A stretch of 64,000 nucleotides of DNA from Dioscorea cayenensis subsp. rotundata. Taxonomy: Eukaryota; Streptophyta; Magnoliopsida; Dioscoreales; Dioscoreaceae. Numbering within the stretch: the first letter of the stretch is position 1; every line of letters starts with the position of its first letter. Of the stretch, positions 37,101 through 49,000 are shown piece by piece. Made by a program: the position numbers and the translations under genes. Under the pieces are notes generated by a model. That model was not told where the DNA came from. It worked only from the letters and a program-made list of their open reading frames with translations, and did not search any database. Location of the stretch: NCBI RefSeq assembly GCF_009730915.1, contig NC_052474.1, positions 19,565,501 to 19,629,500 on the forward strand, written 5' to 3'.

Positions 37101-38039
37101 AAAGCATGCACATGCATCATGCAATTTAAGCACGCCTGACAGTGGGCACCAATCCTTGCTATAATGGTGAAGAAGCATTAACGAAAAAACCTCACAGAAT
37201 TTTCAGGACCGACTGACCGAGCTTAATGGTTATGAATATATTGGTTTCTCAACCATCCACCAACCTCATAAATCAGATGCCTGACTTCAGTGAGTACAAT
37301 CCAGACTCAAACTTTAATTCACAGAAAAAAAAAGGGGGCAAAAATTGTTACAATTCACAAGCCCAAGGTTGGCAAGTCTAAATATATGCTTTATGCTAGG
37401 ACCCTTGGCAATCATTAAGGGAGAAAGCCAATCAATTCCCACCCCAAACTAAGATTGCGTTCCATATTCCTCCTCAATTTTTACAGTGAATTCAGTAAAA
37501 AAAAAAACTCCTCCCAAATTTACATATTTTTCATTCAAATTATAGCATCAACATATAAAAGGATCAAATCTCATTAAAAACACAAACTTTCACAATTCCA
37601 AATTTCCAAGCAAACAAAACGTTCTCCAAACCAACACTTAAAGCATCATCAAAATTCCCAAAATTACAACAAAAAATCAATACCCTAATCACCAAATAAT
37701 CAATAAAAAAAATCAAATTTCATTCACAAAACGGATCAAACACTCACCCCGATGGTTCCGACTCTTGGATCCCAAACAAAGATGAAGATTCCGGGAATCC
37801 TTCGACCCCGGGGCTCCTCTCAATGAAGCCGGAATCCGATTCCCCCAAAATCTCGATTCCTACCAAATAAAATCCAATAAATCATCGAAACACTGATCCT
37901 TCGAGCTGAAAAACAAAATTATACTCTTAAAACTCAGAAAATTCAGGGAAAAAAGGGGGAAAACCTTGGAATAAGGAACGGCCAAGGGCTGAGAAGCAGC
38001 GCAGGGAGCTTCGATGGAGTTCAGAGCAACGGGTTTCAT
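34107..38039 (-). CDS. NFU2: Plastid NifU-like iron-sulphur scaffold protein (NFU2/NFU3 type)
   Basis: Four exons on the minus strand (38039-37965, 37859-37748, 35181-34871, 34298-34107) give 229 residues in phase, close to the usual length of NFU2 and NFU3. The N-terminal 60 residues are rich in Ser, Arg and Ala, as in a chloroplast transit peptide. The first NifU domain ([20 protein letters not shown]) carries the cluster-binding CGSC motif in [11 protein letters not shown]. The second NifU domain ([15 protein letters not shown]) lacks the CxxC, as expected for two-domain plastid NFUs. The protein delivers 4Fe-4S and 2Fe-2S clusters to stromal clients including photosystem I components. It may equally be NFU3. 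The third intron (2.6 kb) contains a Mutator-type miniature element. The start MKPVALNS was chosen as the most N-terminal typical start; the frame is also open from 38135. The promoter is largely lost in the adjacent gap. Confidence 0.92.
35990..36441. mobile_element. Mutator-like miniature inverted-repeat element in the NFU intron
   Basis: The left end GGTAAATTACACCCATG and the right end CATGGGTGTAATTTACCC are inverse copies. Inner words (AAAAGTTTTGGGTTTATA versus TATAAAACCGAAACTTTTG) extend the repeat. The 9-base flanks TCAATCTTC (35981-35989) and TCAATCTAC (36442-36450) match at 8 of 9 positions, the target size of Mutator-like elements. No coding capacity. A further inverted block in the centre suggests a composite or rearranged copy. 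Confidence 0.75.
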
Positions 38040-38230
38040 CGCCGGAGTTTCTCGCGTCTTCTTCTCGCGTTGCTTGGCTTCTCCTTCTTCTCCTTCTTTT
38101 CGGATCCAAACGGGAAGCTCCGATTTGAGATCCACGAGCGGATTCGGGCGCGCTTAGGACACTGAAAACGGATCCTAATTCCTAAGTATTAAGGATCCGA
38201 TTAGATAATAACCGACATTGCCTTTATAAG

Positions 38231-39230
38231 NNNNNNNNNNNNNNNNNNNNNNNNNNNNNNNNNNNNNNNNNNNNNNNNNNNNNNNNNNNNNNNNNNNNNN
38301 NNNNNNNNNNNNNNNNNNNNNNNNNNNNNNNNNNNNNNNNNNNNNNNNNNNNNNNNNNNNNNNNNNNNNNNNNNNNNNNNNNNNNNNNNNNNNNNNNNNN
38401 NNNNNNNNNNNNNNNNNNNNNNNNNNNNNNNNNNNNNNNNNNNNNNNNNNNNNNNNNNNNNNNNNNNNNNNNNNNNNNNNNNNNNNNNNNNNNNNNNNNN
38501 NNNNNNNNNNNNNNNNNNNNNNNNNNNNNNNNNNNNNNNNNNNNNNNNNNNNNNNNNNNNNNNNNNNNNNNNNNNNNNNNNNNNNNNNNNNNNNNNNNNN
38601 NNNNNNNNNNNNNNNNNNNNNNNNNNNNNNNNNNNNNNNNNNNNNNNNNNNNNNNNNNNNNNNNNNNNNNNNNNNNNNNNNNNNNNNNNNNNNNNNNNNN
38701 NNNNNNNNNNNNNNNNNNNNNNNNNNNNNNNNNNNNNNNNNNNNNNNNNNNNNNNNNNNNNNNNNNNNNNNNNNNNNNNNNNNNNNNNNNNNNNNNNNNN
38801 NNNNNNNNNNNNNNNNNNNNNNNNNNNNNNNNNNNNNNNNNNNNNNNNNNNNNNNNNNNNNNNNNNNNNNNNNNNNNNNNNNNNNNNNNNNNNNNNNNNN
38901 NNNNNNNNNNNNNNNNNNNNNNNNNNNNNNNNNNNNNNNNNNNNNNNNNNNNNNNNNNNNNNNNNNNNNNNNNNNNNNNNNNNNNNNNNNNNNNNNNNNN
39001 NNNNNNNNNNNNNNNNNNNNNNNNNNNNNNNNNNNNNNNNNNNNNNNNNNNNNNNNNNNNNNNNNNNNNNNNNNNNNNNNNNNNNNNNNNNNNNNNNNNN
39101 NNNNNNNNNNNNNNNNNNNNNNNNNNNNNNNNNNNNNNNNNNNNNNNNNNNNNNNNNNNNNNNNNNNNNNNNNNNNNNNNNNNNNNNNNNNNNNNNNNNN
39201 NNNNNNNNNNNNNNNNNNNNNNNNNNNNNN
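38231..39230. other. Assembly gap of exactly 1000 N
   Basis: All bases are N. The round size indicates a placeholder for a scaffold join, so the true distance and content are unknown. It begins 191 bases upstream of the NFU start codon and removes most of that promoter. Confidence 1.
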
Positions 39231-39688
39231 TAAAATTACATCCCAAACAATTTAATATGATCAAATAACATTAATGGCAAGAGAAAATTTGATGAAAAAA
39301 TTACAAATAGAAAAAAATTACTAATTAATTTAATGGCAGAAAATTAATGAGATTGTTTAATACATTAATATGGAAGTGATGGCCTGAAATGCTTGTCCCA
39401 TGTCCGCACTAAATATGTTTTGTTACATCAGGATATGTTCGAATTTTATAGACAATTATGATTTCAAATGAAGGACAAACTATAGGTGAAAATATAAAAA
39501 AATGCTCCCAAATTAAGCTAGAAAAAATGATTTTGATCCATGAATTAAAAAAATTGCAACTTAGTCTCATTTAATTCCAAATTTATTGTGTTTCAAAATG
39601 ATAAAAGATGATATGCGCAAGAGGCCAATATCAATCTACAATTCTTTTTAAGTAATATAAAGATTTTTTTTTTCCTTTGTCACAATAC

Positions 39689-40403
39689 TAGGGGCGGAAC
39701 CAAGGGGGCTAGCAGGGGCTGAAGCCCCCCATCGGCGCCGGAGGAAATACTTTTTAAACAATATAAGATTGTGTGGTTTTCGATTTTTCTATACTTAATT
39801 TTATGTAAAATACAATATTTGGACATATAAAAGTGTGAAATGTGGGTGTGCTTGAGTGGTTAGTGGGTTCATTTATAAAGTTTGGGATTTTTTGATCCAC
39901 CCAAGTTCAAATCCCACTTGGTGCATTTTTTATCACATTTTATTTTTTAATTTAAAAATTACTATTATTTCAAATTTTAATAAAATAAATCTTATATACA
40001 AATTTTACTAATTTAAAAAAAGTTTGAATTGATAATGAGGCCTAACATATACATATATATTATAATGTACCATATATGCTACAGTGAAACAAAAAAAAAA
40101 TTCATAAACAATAGTTTGATTGTTTGTAGTGAGAAGGATCAATTTTACCATATTTTAAAAAAAATTATAAACTTGAGATATATTCGTATTAGTTGAATTA
40201 TTGAAAATCTCGGTAATAACAAAATTTTAAATTATACTTTATATTTTTTTAATATGTGTATTCAAATTTTGGTTATATTAGCACATTATTCTTCAATTAA
40301 AATAATTATTTTGTTAGATTATTTTTTTTACTTTTTATTTTTTTGTTTTGCCTTTTAGGCTTCAGTTCAGCCCCCCTACCATCAAGTCCTGGTTCCGTCC
40401 CTG
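39689..40403. mobile_element. Non-autonomous hAT element with 8-bp target duplication
   Basis: The terminal inverted repeats TAGGGGCGGAACCA and TGGTTCCGTCCCTG lie at the ends of a 715-bp AT-rich insert and differ at two positions. The insert is flanked by perfect 8-base direct repeats CACAATAC (39681-39688 and 40404-40411), the hallmark of hAT transposition. Subterminal GC-rich parts (AAGCCCCCCATCGG, CAGCCCCCCTACC) also fit. No transposase is present. Confidence 0.85.
39845..39928 (+). repeat. tRNA-like segment inside the hAT element
   Basis: GCTTGAGTGGTTAGTGGG resembles an A-box region, and CCAAGTTCAAATCCCACTTGG is a good B box and T-arm hairpin, ending in a T run. The spacing of about 45 bases fits a degenerate tRNA or SINE head. 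The acceptor stem does not pair well, so it is not called a functional tRNA. Confidence 0.4.
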
Positions 40404-40411
40404 CACAATAC

Positions 40412-41308
40412 TACCAAAAAAAACATGCAGCTTAGAAACTTTTTTTATTTTTAATTCATTGGTAATTCAATTTAGAACTGGATTTAAAATAAAATTTTTT
40501 TTCCATTGTTTTAAAAATTAAAAAGGATATGTAATAAAATTTGTTTATAAATTCAAAAAATAAAAACGGTGAAAAATTTTTCAATTTTTTTTTTTAAATT
40601 CTAAAATGGATTTGAAACTAAAATGGTAAACCAGATACATTTTATTATAAATCTGTTTATAAATTAAAAAAATAAATTATATTTTAAAACAGATTTATTT
40701 GTTTTCAATCCGTTTTTAAATCCCTGTAGAGGAATAAAATGAAAATAAAAATTTTATTTTAATAATTAATATATAATTATTGTTCCAATAAATTTGTCCA
40801 ACCAAAAAATATTGACAAATAATGACTTCATTGATTCATATAGATACAAAAGAAAAAAAGCACACACACACATTTACATGGCAAAACTTAAGAAAGAAAC
40901 TATTAAATCTTATACCCAAATAGCAGAAGCTGCTATCAAAGAGCCAAACTCTTGCTTAAATCACAATACTCATGAAAAAAATAATACTTGGAGAAGAAAA
41001 TTAGAGGGATAAATACACCACCAGCAAACTAAAGGAAGATGTCATAAATTAGATGTAAAAGTAGATTCACTTGAGGACTAAACACTATTCAATGTTAACC
41101 AAAAAAATATTACACAGAGCTAAATTAAAAGCATAATTTTAAGGGATTGTTAGCACAATTCTACTCACATCCTCGGACTTTCCAAACATTATCCATATTC
41201 GAAGTATGTGCCAAATATTGTGATTTTAACTTGAATATTTTGGCTTTGGAAACCACTAGTTGCTATTTACCAACTTTGGACGATCACTGAAATATTTTTA
41301 ATATTAAT
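40412..41308. other. Non-coding AT-rich stretch
   Basis: Homopolymer-rich DNA. The one longer frame (40794-41012) has no recognisable product. Nothing else is seen. Confidence 0.5.
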
Positions 41309-41589
41309 AATTATAAGTGGAAATTGCTAAAAACACCCTCAAAATTTGCAATATGCACAGATTCTCCCCTTAAATTTGGCTATCCATAAAAACCCCTTTC
41401 TTTTGAATACAATGATTTTTTAAACCCCCAAACATTTAACAGTGATTGATAGAGTTAATTTTGAATTTTATGGACGAAATTGTCCCTTGCGTGGGAAGTT
41501 GTGACAAGTGTGACAGGGTTTGACTATAATGCCCTTAGGTGCAATGAGTTTCTATTTAAAAATGAGGCTTCTATTTATAATATGAGGTA

Positions 41590-41860
41590 TGAGGTTCTGT
41601 TTAAAAAATGAGTTTCTTGTTTAAAAAATGAGTTTTCTATTTAAAAAAATGAGTTTTTTGTTTAAAAAAATGAGTTTTCTGTTTAAGAAATGAGTTTTTT
41701 GTTAAAAAAATGAGTTTTCTGTTTAAGAAATGAGGTTTCTGTTTTAAAAAATGAGTTCTCGTTTAAGAAATGAGTTTTTACGTTTAAGAAATGAGGGTTT
41801 TTTTGTTTAAAAAAACATGAGGTCTCTGTTTAAGAAATGATTTTTTTAGGGGTGTATTTA
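41590..41860 (+). repeat. Minisatellite, roughly 20-bp unit, left array
   Basis: About a dozen degenerate copies of GTTTAAGAAATGAGTTTTCT stand in one orientation, with length variation in the A and T runs. The same unit forms a second array at 42525-42915. Confidence 0.85.
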
Positions 41861-42524
41861 TCACCCCTCAAAAATCTCTTTATTGCGATTGAAAGTTTGG
41901 GCCGAGTGAGACAAAGCATGCGACTCACAATCAGCGATCACGTTGCAGTGAAAAAAATGAGATTTTCGAACCCTAGAATTTGATCTTCACTCGATCTAGA
42001 TCTCGATCTTGCCGGGAGAAAAAAGGTGCGACCTTTCGATGCCTTCAGCGACGACGAGCGAGGCGTGCGGTCTTCCTCAGGTCGGCGACGAAGAAGATGA
42101 AAGAGATGAGGTCGGCAGCGGGGAAGGCGATGAAGGCGAAGACAAAGGCGGCGAGATCGAACCCTCATCGGCGCCGCTTCCTCCCTCCGTTCCGTCGCCC
42201 TAACTTAGGCACCATGGATCCAAACCCGGAATGATCCCTAACCCTAACCCTATTGCTATCCATGTTGCGGTCTTCGCAGTCGAGAATGGTTCCGTTCAAG
42301 TTCGAGTGCCGTATTTTTCCGGCGTCACCATCGAAGACCTCACCACTCCGATCGCCGAGGAATGTCGCCAGACCGAGATCGCCAACGCCGACAAAGATTT
42401 CTCCTTTAAGACCCCCACGGCGAGGCACCTGCGAGATCGCTCGCCCGGATCCGGAGCTCGGCACTCAAGCGTTCAGCGAGATCAGCGACGATGAGATACT
42501 CAATGTCCCTACTCAATGAGGTTT

Positions 42525-42915
42525 TTTTTTAAAAAAAATGAGGTCTCTGTTTAAAAAATAAGCTCTCTGTTTATATGTTTGTTTGTCTTTGTTTAACTAT
42601 CGATGTTTCTGTTTAATATATTGCGTTTGCGTTTAAAAAAGTGCTTAAATATCGTTATTTCTATTTAAATATGTACGAGTGACCAAGATTAATTGGTTTT
42701 TATATCAAGGATTAATTTATCACGTAAATATTTGTTAAACTGTTTAAATATTAATGTTTTTGTTTAAAAAATGAGTTTTATGTTTAAAAAAATGAGGTTT
42801 CTGTTTAAGAAATGAGTTTTCTGTTTAAGAAATGAGCTCTCTGTTTAAAAAATGAACTCTTTGTTTAAGAAAGAGTTCTCTGTTTAAGAAATGAGCTCTA
42901 TGTTTAAGAAATGAG
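42525..42915 (+). repeat. Minisatellite, roughly 20-bp unit, right array
   Basis: The same unit and orientation as at 41590-41860 occurs on the other side of the GC-rich island. Copies are more diverged in the middle (about 42600-42740) and regular near 42770-42915. Confidence 0.8.
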
Positions 42916-43502
42916 TACATGCAAAAGGAATGCAAAAAAGAATGAAAAATGTATCTAAAAAGGTTTAAGGGCAATGATGGAATTTCATAATGCGGGGTAA
43001 AAGGAAGTGAAACAATAAAGGAAGAGTGTTCGAGGTATGCAAAACTCACGGGTACTGTTTGGGAAGTTTTGAAATTATCGAGGGTAAAGCAGATAATTTT
43101 TTTCCCTAATTATAAAGATATATACTTAAAAAAAAAAAAGATTAGTTGAAAGGAATGAAACATAAAAGTATGCAAAAATTTCAAATAAGAGCCCCTGAAC
43201 CATGTAATATAAGATGACATGCCCAGGGAAACCAAAAGGGTTGGAACAAATTAACCTAGAGCCATTGAAAGTGAGAGCTTTCTTAAAATTGAATTGAGTT
43301 ATGCTCCTAACTGCATTCAAGTTCTATATATGTACCCTTTCCTTTTTAGACTCCATTTCATGTCAACACTTACTTATGTATATAGTGTTTTCAAAAATCT
43401 TAAAAATTATAATAACAAACTAATTAATTATGTCATTTAGAAAGTTGATATGTCCTGAACTAACAAGAGTGGTAGAGTTTGAGTCAAGAAAAGCTTCTAA
43501 TA

Positions 43503-44363
43503 TGTTCCTTAGAGTGGCTTTTGTTCCGGAGAGTGGCTTACTTGTGCTTTTACTCCTTCATATGTTAAAGTTGTTCTGGCTACTACAGCTTGGTACATAT
43601 GGAAGAATCGTTGTGATAAAATTTTTTGAAATTATTCTGTTTCCATTTAGGTTATTGTTTCTCGGGCTATTACTCATGCTAAGGATTTCTCCCTCATCCA
43701 TGTTGATCAGTTTGGATTTCGATTGATCCTTAATAATTTCTCTTTGAATGATGGTCCTTTTCTCTTCATCGCTAGCTTCTGGAATGAGGCTTCAGAGGTA
43801 GGTGGTGCTGGTTTTTTTTGTGTCTCCACTAATTATTCAGTTTTGTTTGCAGGTGCTTGTCCAATTCATGCCATGAGCGATGGGGAGGCAGACTTCTTGG
43901 CGATCAACCTTGCTCTTATGGCTACGGTGGACACTGGGCTCATGATCAAGCATCTTTTCATCAAGTCTTCAGCCTCAGGCAAATCAATTTCTTCAAACCA
44001 TGCTTCAGATAGTCGTCTTCAATCTTGGGTCCTCTGTATCAACCTTCTTTTGAATACTGCATGTGGGGCAGCCTTGCATGCACGTTATTCCCAAGCTTTG
44101 GGCCTACCATGCTTTTAAGCTAGCCTCCTATGCTACCAATTTGCACATGCTGTCACTGTTCTTCTAGGGTCGAGAGCTGCCTCATTGGGTCATGATGGCC
44201 TTTCGTAATCTTTGGCTTTGTGTTCGATTTTCTTTTTGTTTCTCTATGTCTTTCTTTTGTTTTTTGTTTTTGTTTTTGTGTTTGTTTTTGTTTGTAACCT
44301 TCAACTCTTTGTAACTTTTTCTTTATTTTAATAAAATCAACTCTATGAGCTCTTTCCTAAATA

Positions 44364-44407
<44 letters not shown>
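43503..44407 (+). mobile_element. 5'-truncated LINE with RNase H remnant and (AAT)n tail
   Basis: The insert is flanked by a perfect 14-base direct repeat AAAAGCTTCTAATA (43489-43502 and 44408-44421). The left part codes, in broken frames, a typical plant LINE C-terminus (TWYIWKNRCDK-like), followed by an RNase H-like domain (FNEASEVGGAGF-like start, then GEADFLAINLALM). The 3' UTR is T-rich and ends AATAAAATCAACTCTATGAG, then an (AAT)n tail at about 44364-44407. This is a dead insertion copied from an L1-type element; frameshifts and stops are present. Confidence 0.8.
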
Positions 44408-44411
<4 letters not shown>

Positions 44412-44421
44412 GCTTCTAATA

Positions 44422-45595
44422 GATTTGAGTTGGAAAACTACGAACATGGTTAAGTATACCTTCAAATGATTGAACACTAACAAAAAGCAGAAATATTTTT
44501 CATCATTAACACTGCAACAAATAACAACCATGAGTCTCAAAAACAATACAAAAAGAAACGAAAGTATATTTTCATCTTAATTACACACTAAACTTAAGGC
44601 AAGGATATATATATATATATATAATATAATGCAATCATTTGATTTTTCCATGTGCTTCATAAATCTTTGAACAAAATATTTGCATTATGAGTTCCGATCT
44701 AGGGCTTTTTAGTTTTTTCTCAACAGATCATATTTAGATTATCAGGAACTCAGATCTAATTAAATGAAAGGCATGACATATATATATATATATATATATA
44801 TTAGAATTTACACCTGCTTGACTAGGAAATTATATTCCAGTTGACCCAAGTAGTTGGAAAGGAAGCTTGTGTTAGGGTGATAATCTATTATCGATATACC
44901 CACTAGCTTATAGCCTACTGCCTTCCCTATAAAAGTCAAACCATTTTCCAGGTATACTAATTCTAAGAAATCAACCCCCAAATTTCCAGATGAGTACACT
45001 ACACTAATTAATCAGACACCAAAGTCACTTCTATGAGGATTAACAAACCAAACACCTTAGTTTTTATGATGGCAAGCACTTCCAAGCAGAGTTACTTCAC
45101 ATGAAACACTAACTTATTTAAGAATGCCAAATTCATGCATGGATGCACTATGGTGCAATAGTGATAGATATACAATTTGTCTAATTAAGTAATGCTACCC
45201 ACTATCCTGTCTGAATCATGTATAAAATACAGGCAGTGCTTAAATATCATTATCTGCTACAATACATATGTCACCACGTACAGATTGTGTGTTGTGATTT
45301 TATATATGTCTTTGTTTAGGCATATAATATTTTAAGAATTGCATTTAATAGCAAAATTAGGCAATATGTAATGGATCACATGATGGATATAAAACATAAG
45401 TTAACTATTTAATTAAATATATACATATGCTAATATCTTGATTACCCACATATATAAATTTTCATGGAAGCAAGATATATAGTTCTAAAAATAAAGACCT
45501 AGTTGTAAATATTTTTTTCAATTGCTTTCAATCTTTCTTGCAGATACAAGAGGCTAGGATAGAATACCGTACGTCCATGCATGTTGATGGAGCAT
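44422..45595. other. Non-coding AT-rich stretch
   Basis: (AT)n tracts lie near 44608 and 44780. Only short chance frames are present and no gene is recognised. Confidence 0.5.
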
Positions 45596-45600
45596 ATAAT

Positions 45601-45998
45601 TGATGATGGTAACCAGGATCACTCTCAAGCCTCACACTCTCTTTGATGTAGTCAATAGATTGAAGAAGAAGACATAGAGTCAGATTAATTCTTCATGAAT
45701 TCAACTTAACATTAGCAAAGGCAATACAACAACATATATAGAGAAAGGAAAAGCAACATTCCAGCAGAGATGTTGACACGATTACAAAAGAAATAACAAC
45801 AAGCAACAAACAAAAAGATAATGTCCAATCAGCCTCCACAGCAGGATTCAGTGAAGTCCAATCAGCATACATTCCTTAATGAATCAGTACAGTAGTAGCT
45901 GACTCTATGACCAAGTCAACTGAGCACAAGATGTATAGCACTCAAGTTGATTTGTCATCCACACAAGTTCTGAGTAGAATTCTGCAGATATCTCATCA
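45601..45998 (-). repeat. 3' LTR of the Copia element
   Basis: 398 bp, TGATGATGG to CTCATCA on the plus strand. It differs from the other LTR at four positions (A here where the other has G in three cases, G here where the other has A in one). Confidence 0.97.
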
Positions 45999-46010
45999 TC
46001 CTCCCCTTAC
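45999..46010 (-). promoter_or_regulatory. Polypurine tract of the Copia element
   Basis: The minus strand reads AAGGGGAGGA directly before the 3' LTR, the usual plus-strand DNA synthesis primer site. Confidence 0.8.
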
Positions 46011-49000
46011 TCAGAGACTTGTAACTCCTAAAGCTTCTCTAAAATACTCAAATTTGCAACTTGGAAGGGCCTTTGTAAAGATATCAGCAACTTGTTCATT
46101 TGTACTACAATAAACCACACTGATCTCACCATTGCACACCAAGTCTCTAATGAAATGAAACCTAGTGTCAATGTGCTTTGTGCGGCCATGCATGGTAGGA
46201 TTCCGAGTTATCGAAATAGCAGACTTGTTGTCACATTGAATCACCGTTGGCTCAGTGAACTTCATACCAAAGTCAGATAATAAACGTCGAAGCCACACGG
46301 CCTCACAGGCAGCAGAGGTAGCAGCAATGTATTCCGCCTCTGTGCTTGAGAGAGCTGTGATCAATTGTTTCTTTGATCTCCATGCCACAGCAGCTGACCC
46401 AAGAGAGAAGCACCAACCCGATGTGCTTCTTCGTTCATCAGTTACACCTCCCCAGTCACTATCAGTAAAGCCACAAAGCTTCAATTCTTCAAAATTTGTA
46501 TACATGAGACCATGACCAATTGTTCCTGCAACATAGTGTAGGATTCTCTTTACAGTGCCAAAATGATGCAAGGAGGGTGATTGCATGAACCTTGAGACAA
46601 TCCCAACAGCAAATACCAGATCAGGTCTGGTATGAGTGAGGTAGAAGAGACTTCCTACAACCTTTCTATACCGAACTGGATCTGTTTTCCCTGAACTATC
46701 TTCCAAGCTTAGCTTCTCATTTGCATTCATAGGAGTTGAGAATTTTCTGCAATTCAGCATCCCAGTCTTTTTGAGTAAGTCTTCAACATATTTTTGTTGA
46801 GAAACAAATAGGCCTTCGTTGGATTGAACAACTTCTAGGCCTAGGAAATATCTCAGACAACCAAGGTCAGTCATTTCAAAGGTTCTCAACATCTTCTCCT
46901 TGAATTCACTCAGCATCTCAACAGAGGAACCCATGTAGAGAATATCGTCTACATAGATACATAGTATGAGAATTTCAGAATTTCCTCTGAATTTTGTGTA
47001 AACTGTGGGCTCATTGATGCTTCGAGTGAAACCCATTTGAATGAACTCTTGATCTATGCGCCCATACCAAGCTCTAGGTGCTTGGCGAAGACCATAGAGA
47101 GCCTTTCGAAGCTTGTAGACAAGTTGCTCTTTTCCTTTGACTATGTAACCCTCTGGTTGGCTTACATATACATCTTCGGATATGTCCCCATTCAGGAATG
47201 CCGTCTTGACATCTAGCTGAAATATTTGCCAATTTCTTTGAGCTCCAACAGCCATGAACACGCGCACAGTCTCCATTCGCGCCACAGGAGAGAAGACTTC
47301 AGTGAAATCAATGCCTTCCTGCTGTGCAAATCCTTTAGCAACAATTCTTGCTTTCTTCCTGAGCTCTGACCCATCTGGATTTAGTTTGGTTTTGTAAATC
47401 CATTTTAGACCTATCGCCTTCTTCCCTTCTGGTAGAGCAGTGAGATACCAAGTCTGATTCTTTTGAATGGACTCCATTTCATCTCTCATGGCAGCCATCC
47501 ACCCCTCATGCTTTGATGCTTCTTCAAATGTGCTAGGAACAATTATAAATATCTTCCAAGCGTCTATACCTCTCGGGAGCTGGAGGCGAGGTTGTAGACG
47601 ATGATTGAGGTTCTATATCTTCTCTGGAATTATGAGAGTCATCTGATCGTTCAAAAGATGGATCGGACGGCTGAGTTTCAAATGAACTGGTATTAACTAA
47701 CTCACTTTCCATGCTGGCAATTGGCGCGAAAGCTCTTGCATCCAATTCAGCATCGTTCCTCCAATCCCATAGTTTCTCTTCGAAGAAGGTAACTTCACGG
47801 CTGATGTGGACTTTCTTTGTCACAGGATTGAAACACCTATAAGCTTTCGAATCTTCAGAATAGCCAATAAACACCAACTTAACTGACTTGGCATCCATCT
47901 TCTGTCTTTGTTGACGATTAACCAGAGCATAACAAACACATCCGAATACTCATAGGTGATCAACCTTGGGCTTCCGGTGGGTCAATGCTTCATACGGGGT
48001 CAGCTTCTCCAATGCAACCATTGGCGATCGATTGATTACATGCACAGCAGTCGCCACCGCATCGGCCCAGAGTTCTGTAGGCAAACAAGCATCTTTCAAC
48101 ATGGTTCTGGCCATCTCCGTTACGGTGCGATTTCGCCGTTCAGCGACGCCGTTCTGCTGCGGCGTTCGGGGTGCAGTGAGTTGGTGCTTTATTCCAGTTT
48201 CTTCACAGAATGCTCTGAAGGCGCCGGAGGTGAACTCTCCTCCTCGGTCTGAGCGGAAGGCCATCACCGGAGTTGAATATTGCTTCTCAACAGCAAGCTT
48301 AAAAACTTTGAACTTCTGTAAAGCTTCACTCTTGTATTGAAGAAAATAGACCCAGCTGTGTCTCGAAAAATCATTAGTTAGGAGAAAGAAGTAAAGGTTA
48401 CCTCCATAGGATGGGGTCTGCATTGGCCCAACTAGATCTCCGTGCACAAGCTCGAGTGGGGCTGTTGCTCTATATGCCTGCCCTTTTGGAAATGCACGAT
48501 GAGCTTGTTTTCCAAGAGCACATGCCTCACATGGTTGTATATGGGTGATGTTGGGGAGACCATCAACCAACGCGATGTTCATTGAGATAGTTCGAGCTTC
48601 TCTTATTAAGGTGGCCATACCTTCATGCCGTGCAGAGTTGAGAGATCTTCATCTCTCTGTACAACATGAGCAGCAAGCACATCATCTGCTTCTAGTGGGA
48701 ACAACCTATGAGAGGTCATAGGAATTCTGGCCACTTGTGTGTTAGATTGAACTTCTTTCACAATACATTCTCCATCAGTGAATTCTACCTTGTATCCAGA
48801 GCTCATAAGCTGACCTACACTCAGTAGGTTATGCCCCAATTTGGGTACAAACTGTACATTAGTGAGTATATGATTCTTTCCAGAATTGGCCTGAAGAATT
48901 ACTGGCTAAATCCTGCAACCTGAAGTAAGTTTCCATCTCCAAGTCGGATGTTATGCTGAGGTGTGCTTTCCAGGTTCTTGAATAACCTTCGATCGCCTGA

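Larger units (their letters stand above)
41318..43107. mobile_element. Candidate Mutator-like element carrying a GC-rich insert (Pack-MULE-like)
   Basis: The ends are imperfect inverted repeats (TGGAAATTGCTAAAAACACC versus the inverse of the right end, AGGGAAAAAAATTATCTGC). The flanks AATTATAAG (41309-41317) and AATTATAAA (43108-43116) match at 8 of 9 bases. Inside, about 41880-42520 is strikingly GC-rich compared with all neighbours and holds overlapping open frames (for example 42009-42203 and 42253-42519) that code acidic or Arg/Ser/Pro-rich peptides with no recognised domain. A captured gene piece is the simplest reading. End calls are moderately uncertain. Confidence 0.5.

Noticed and set aside
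38224-39264. Long frame across the N run
   Set aside because: It consists almost entirely of N and has no meaning.
41590-42915. Regularly repeated 20-bp units, considered as CRISPR
   Set aside because: Units are contiguous with no unique spacers, vary in length and lie in a plant nuclear genome; this is a minisatellite.
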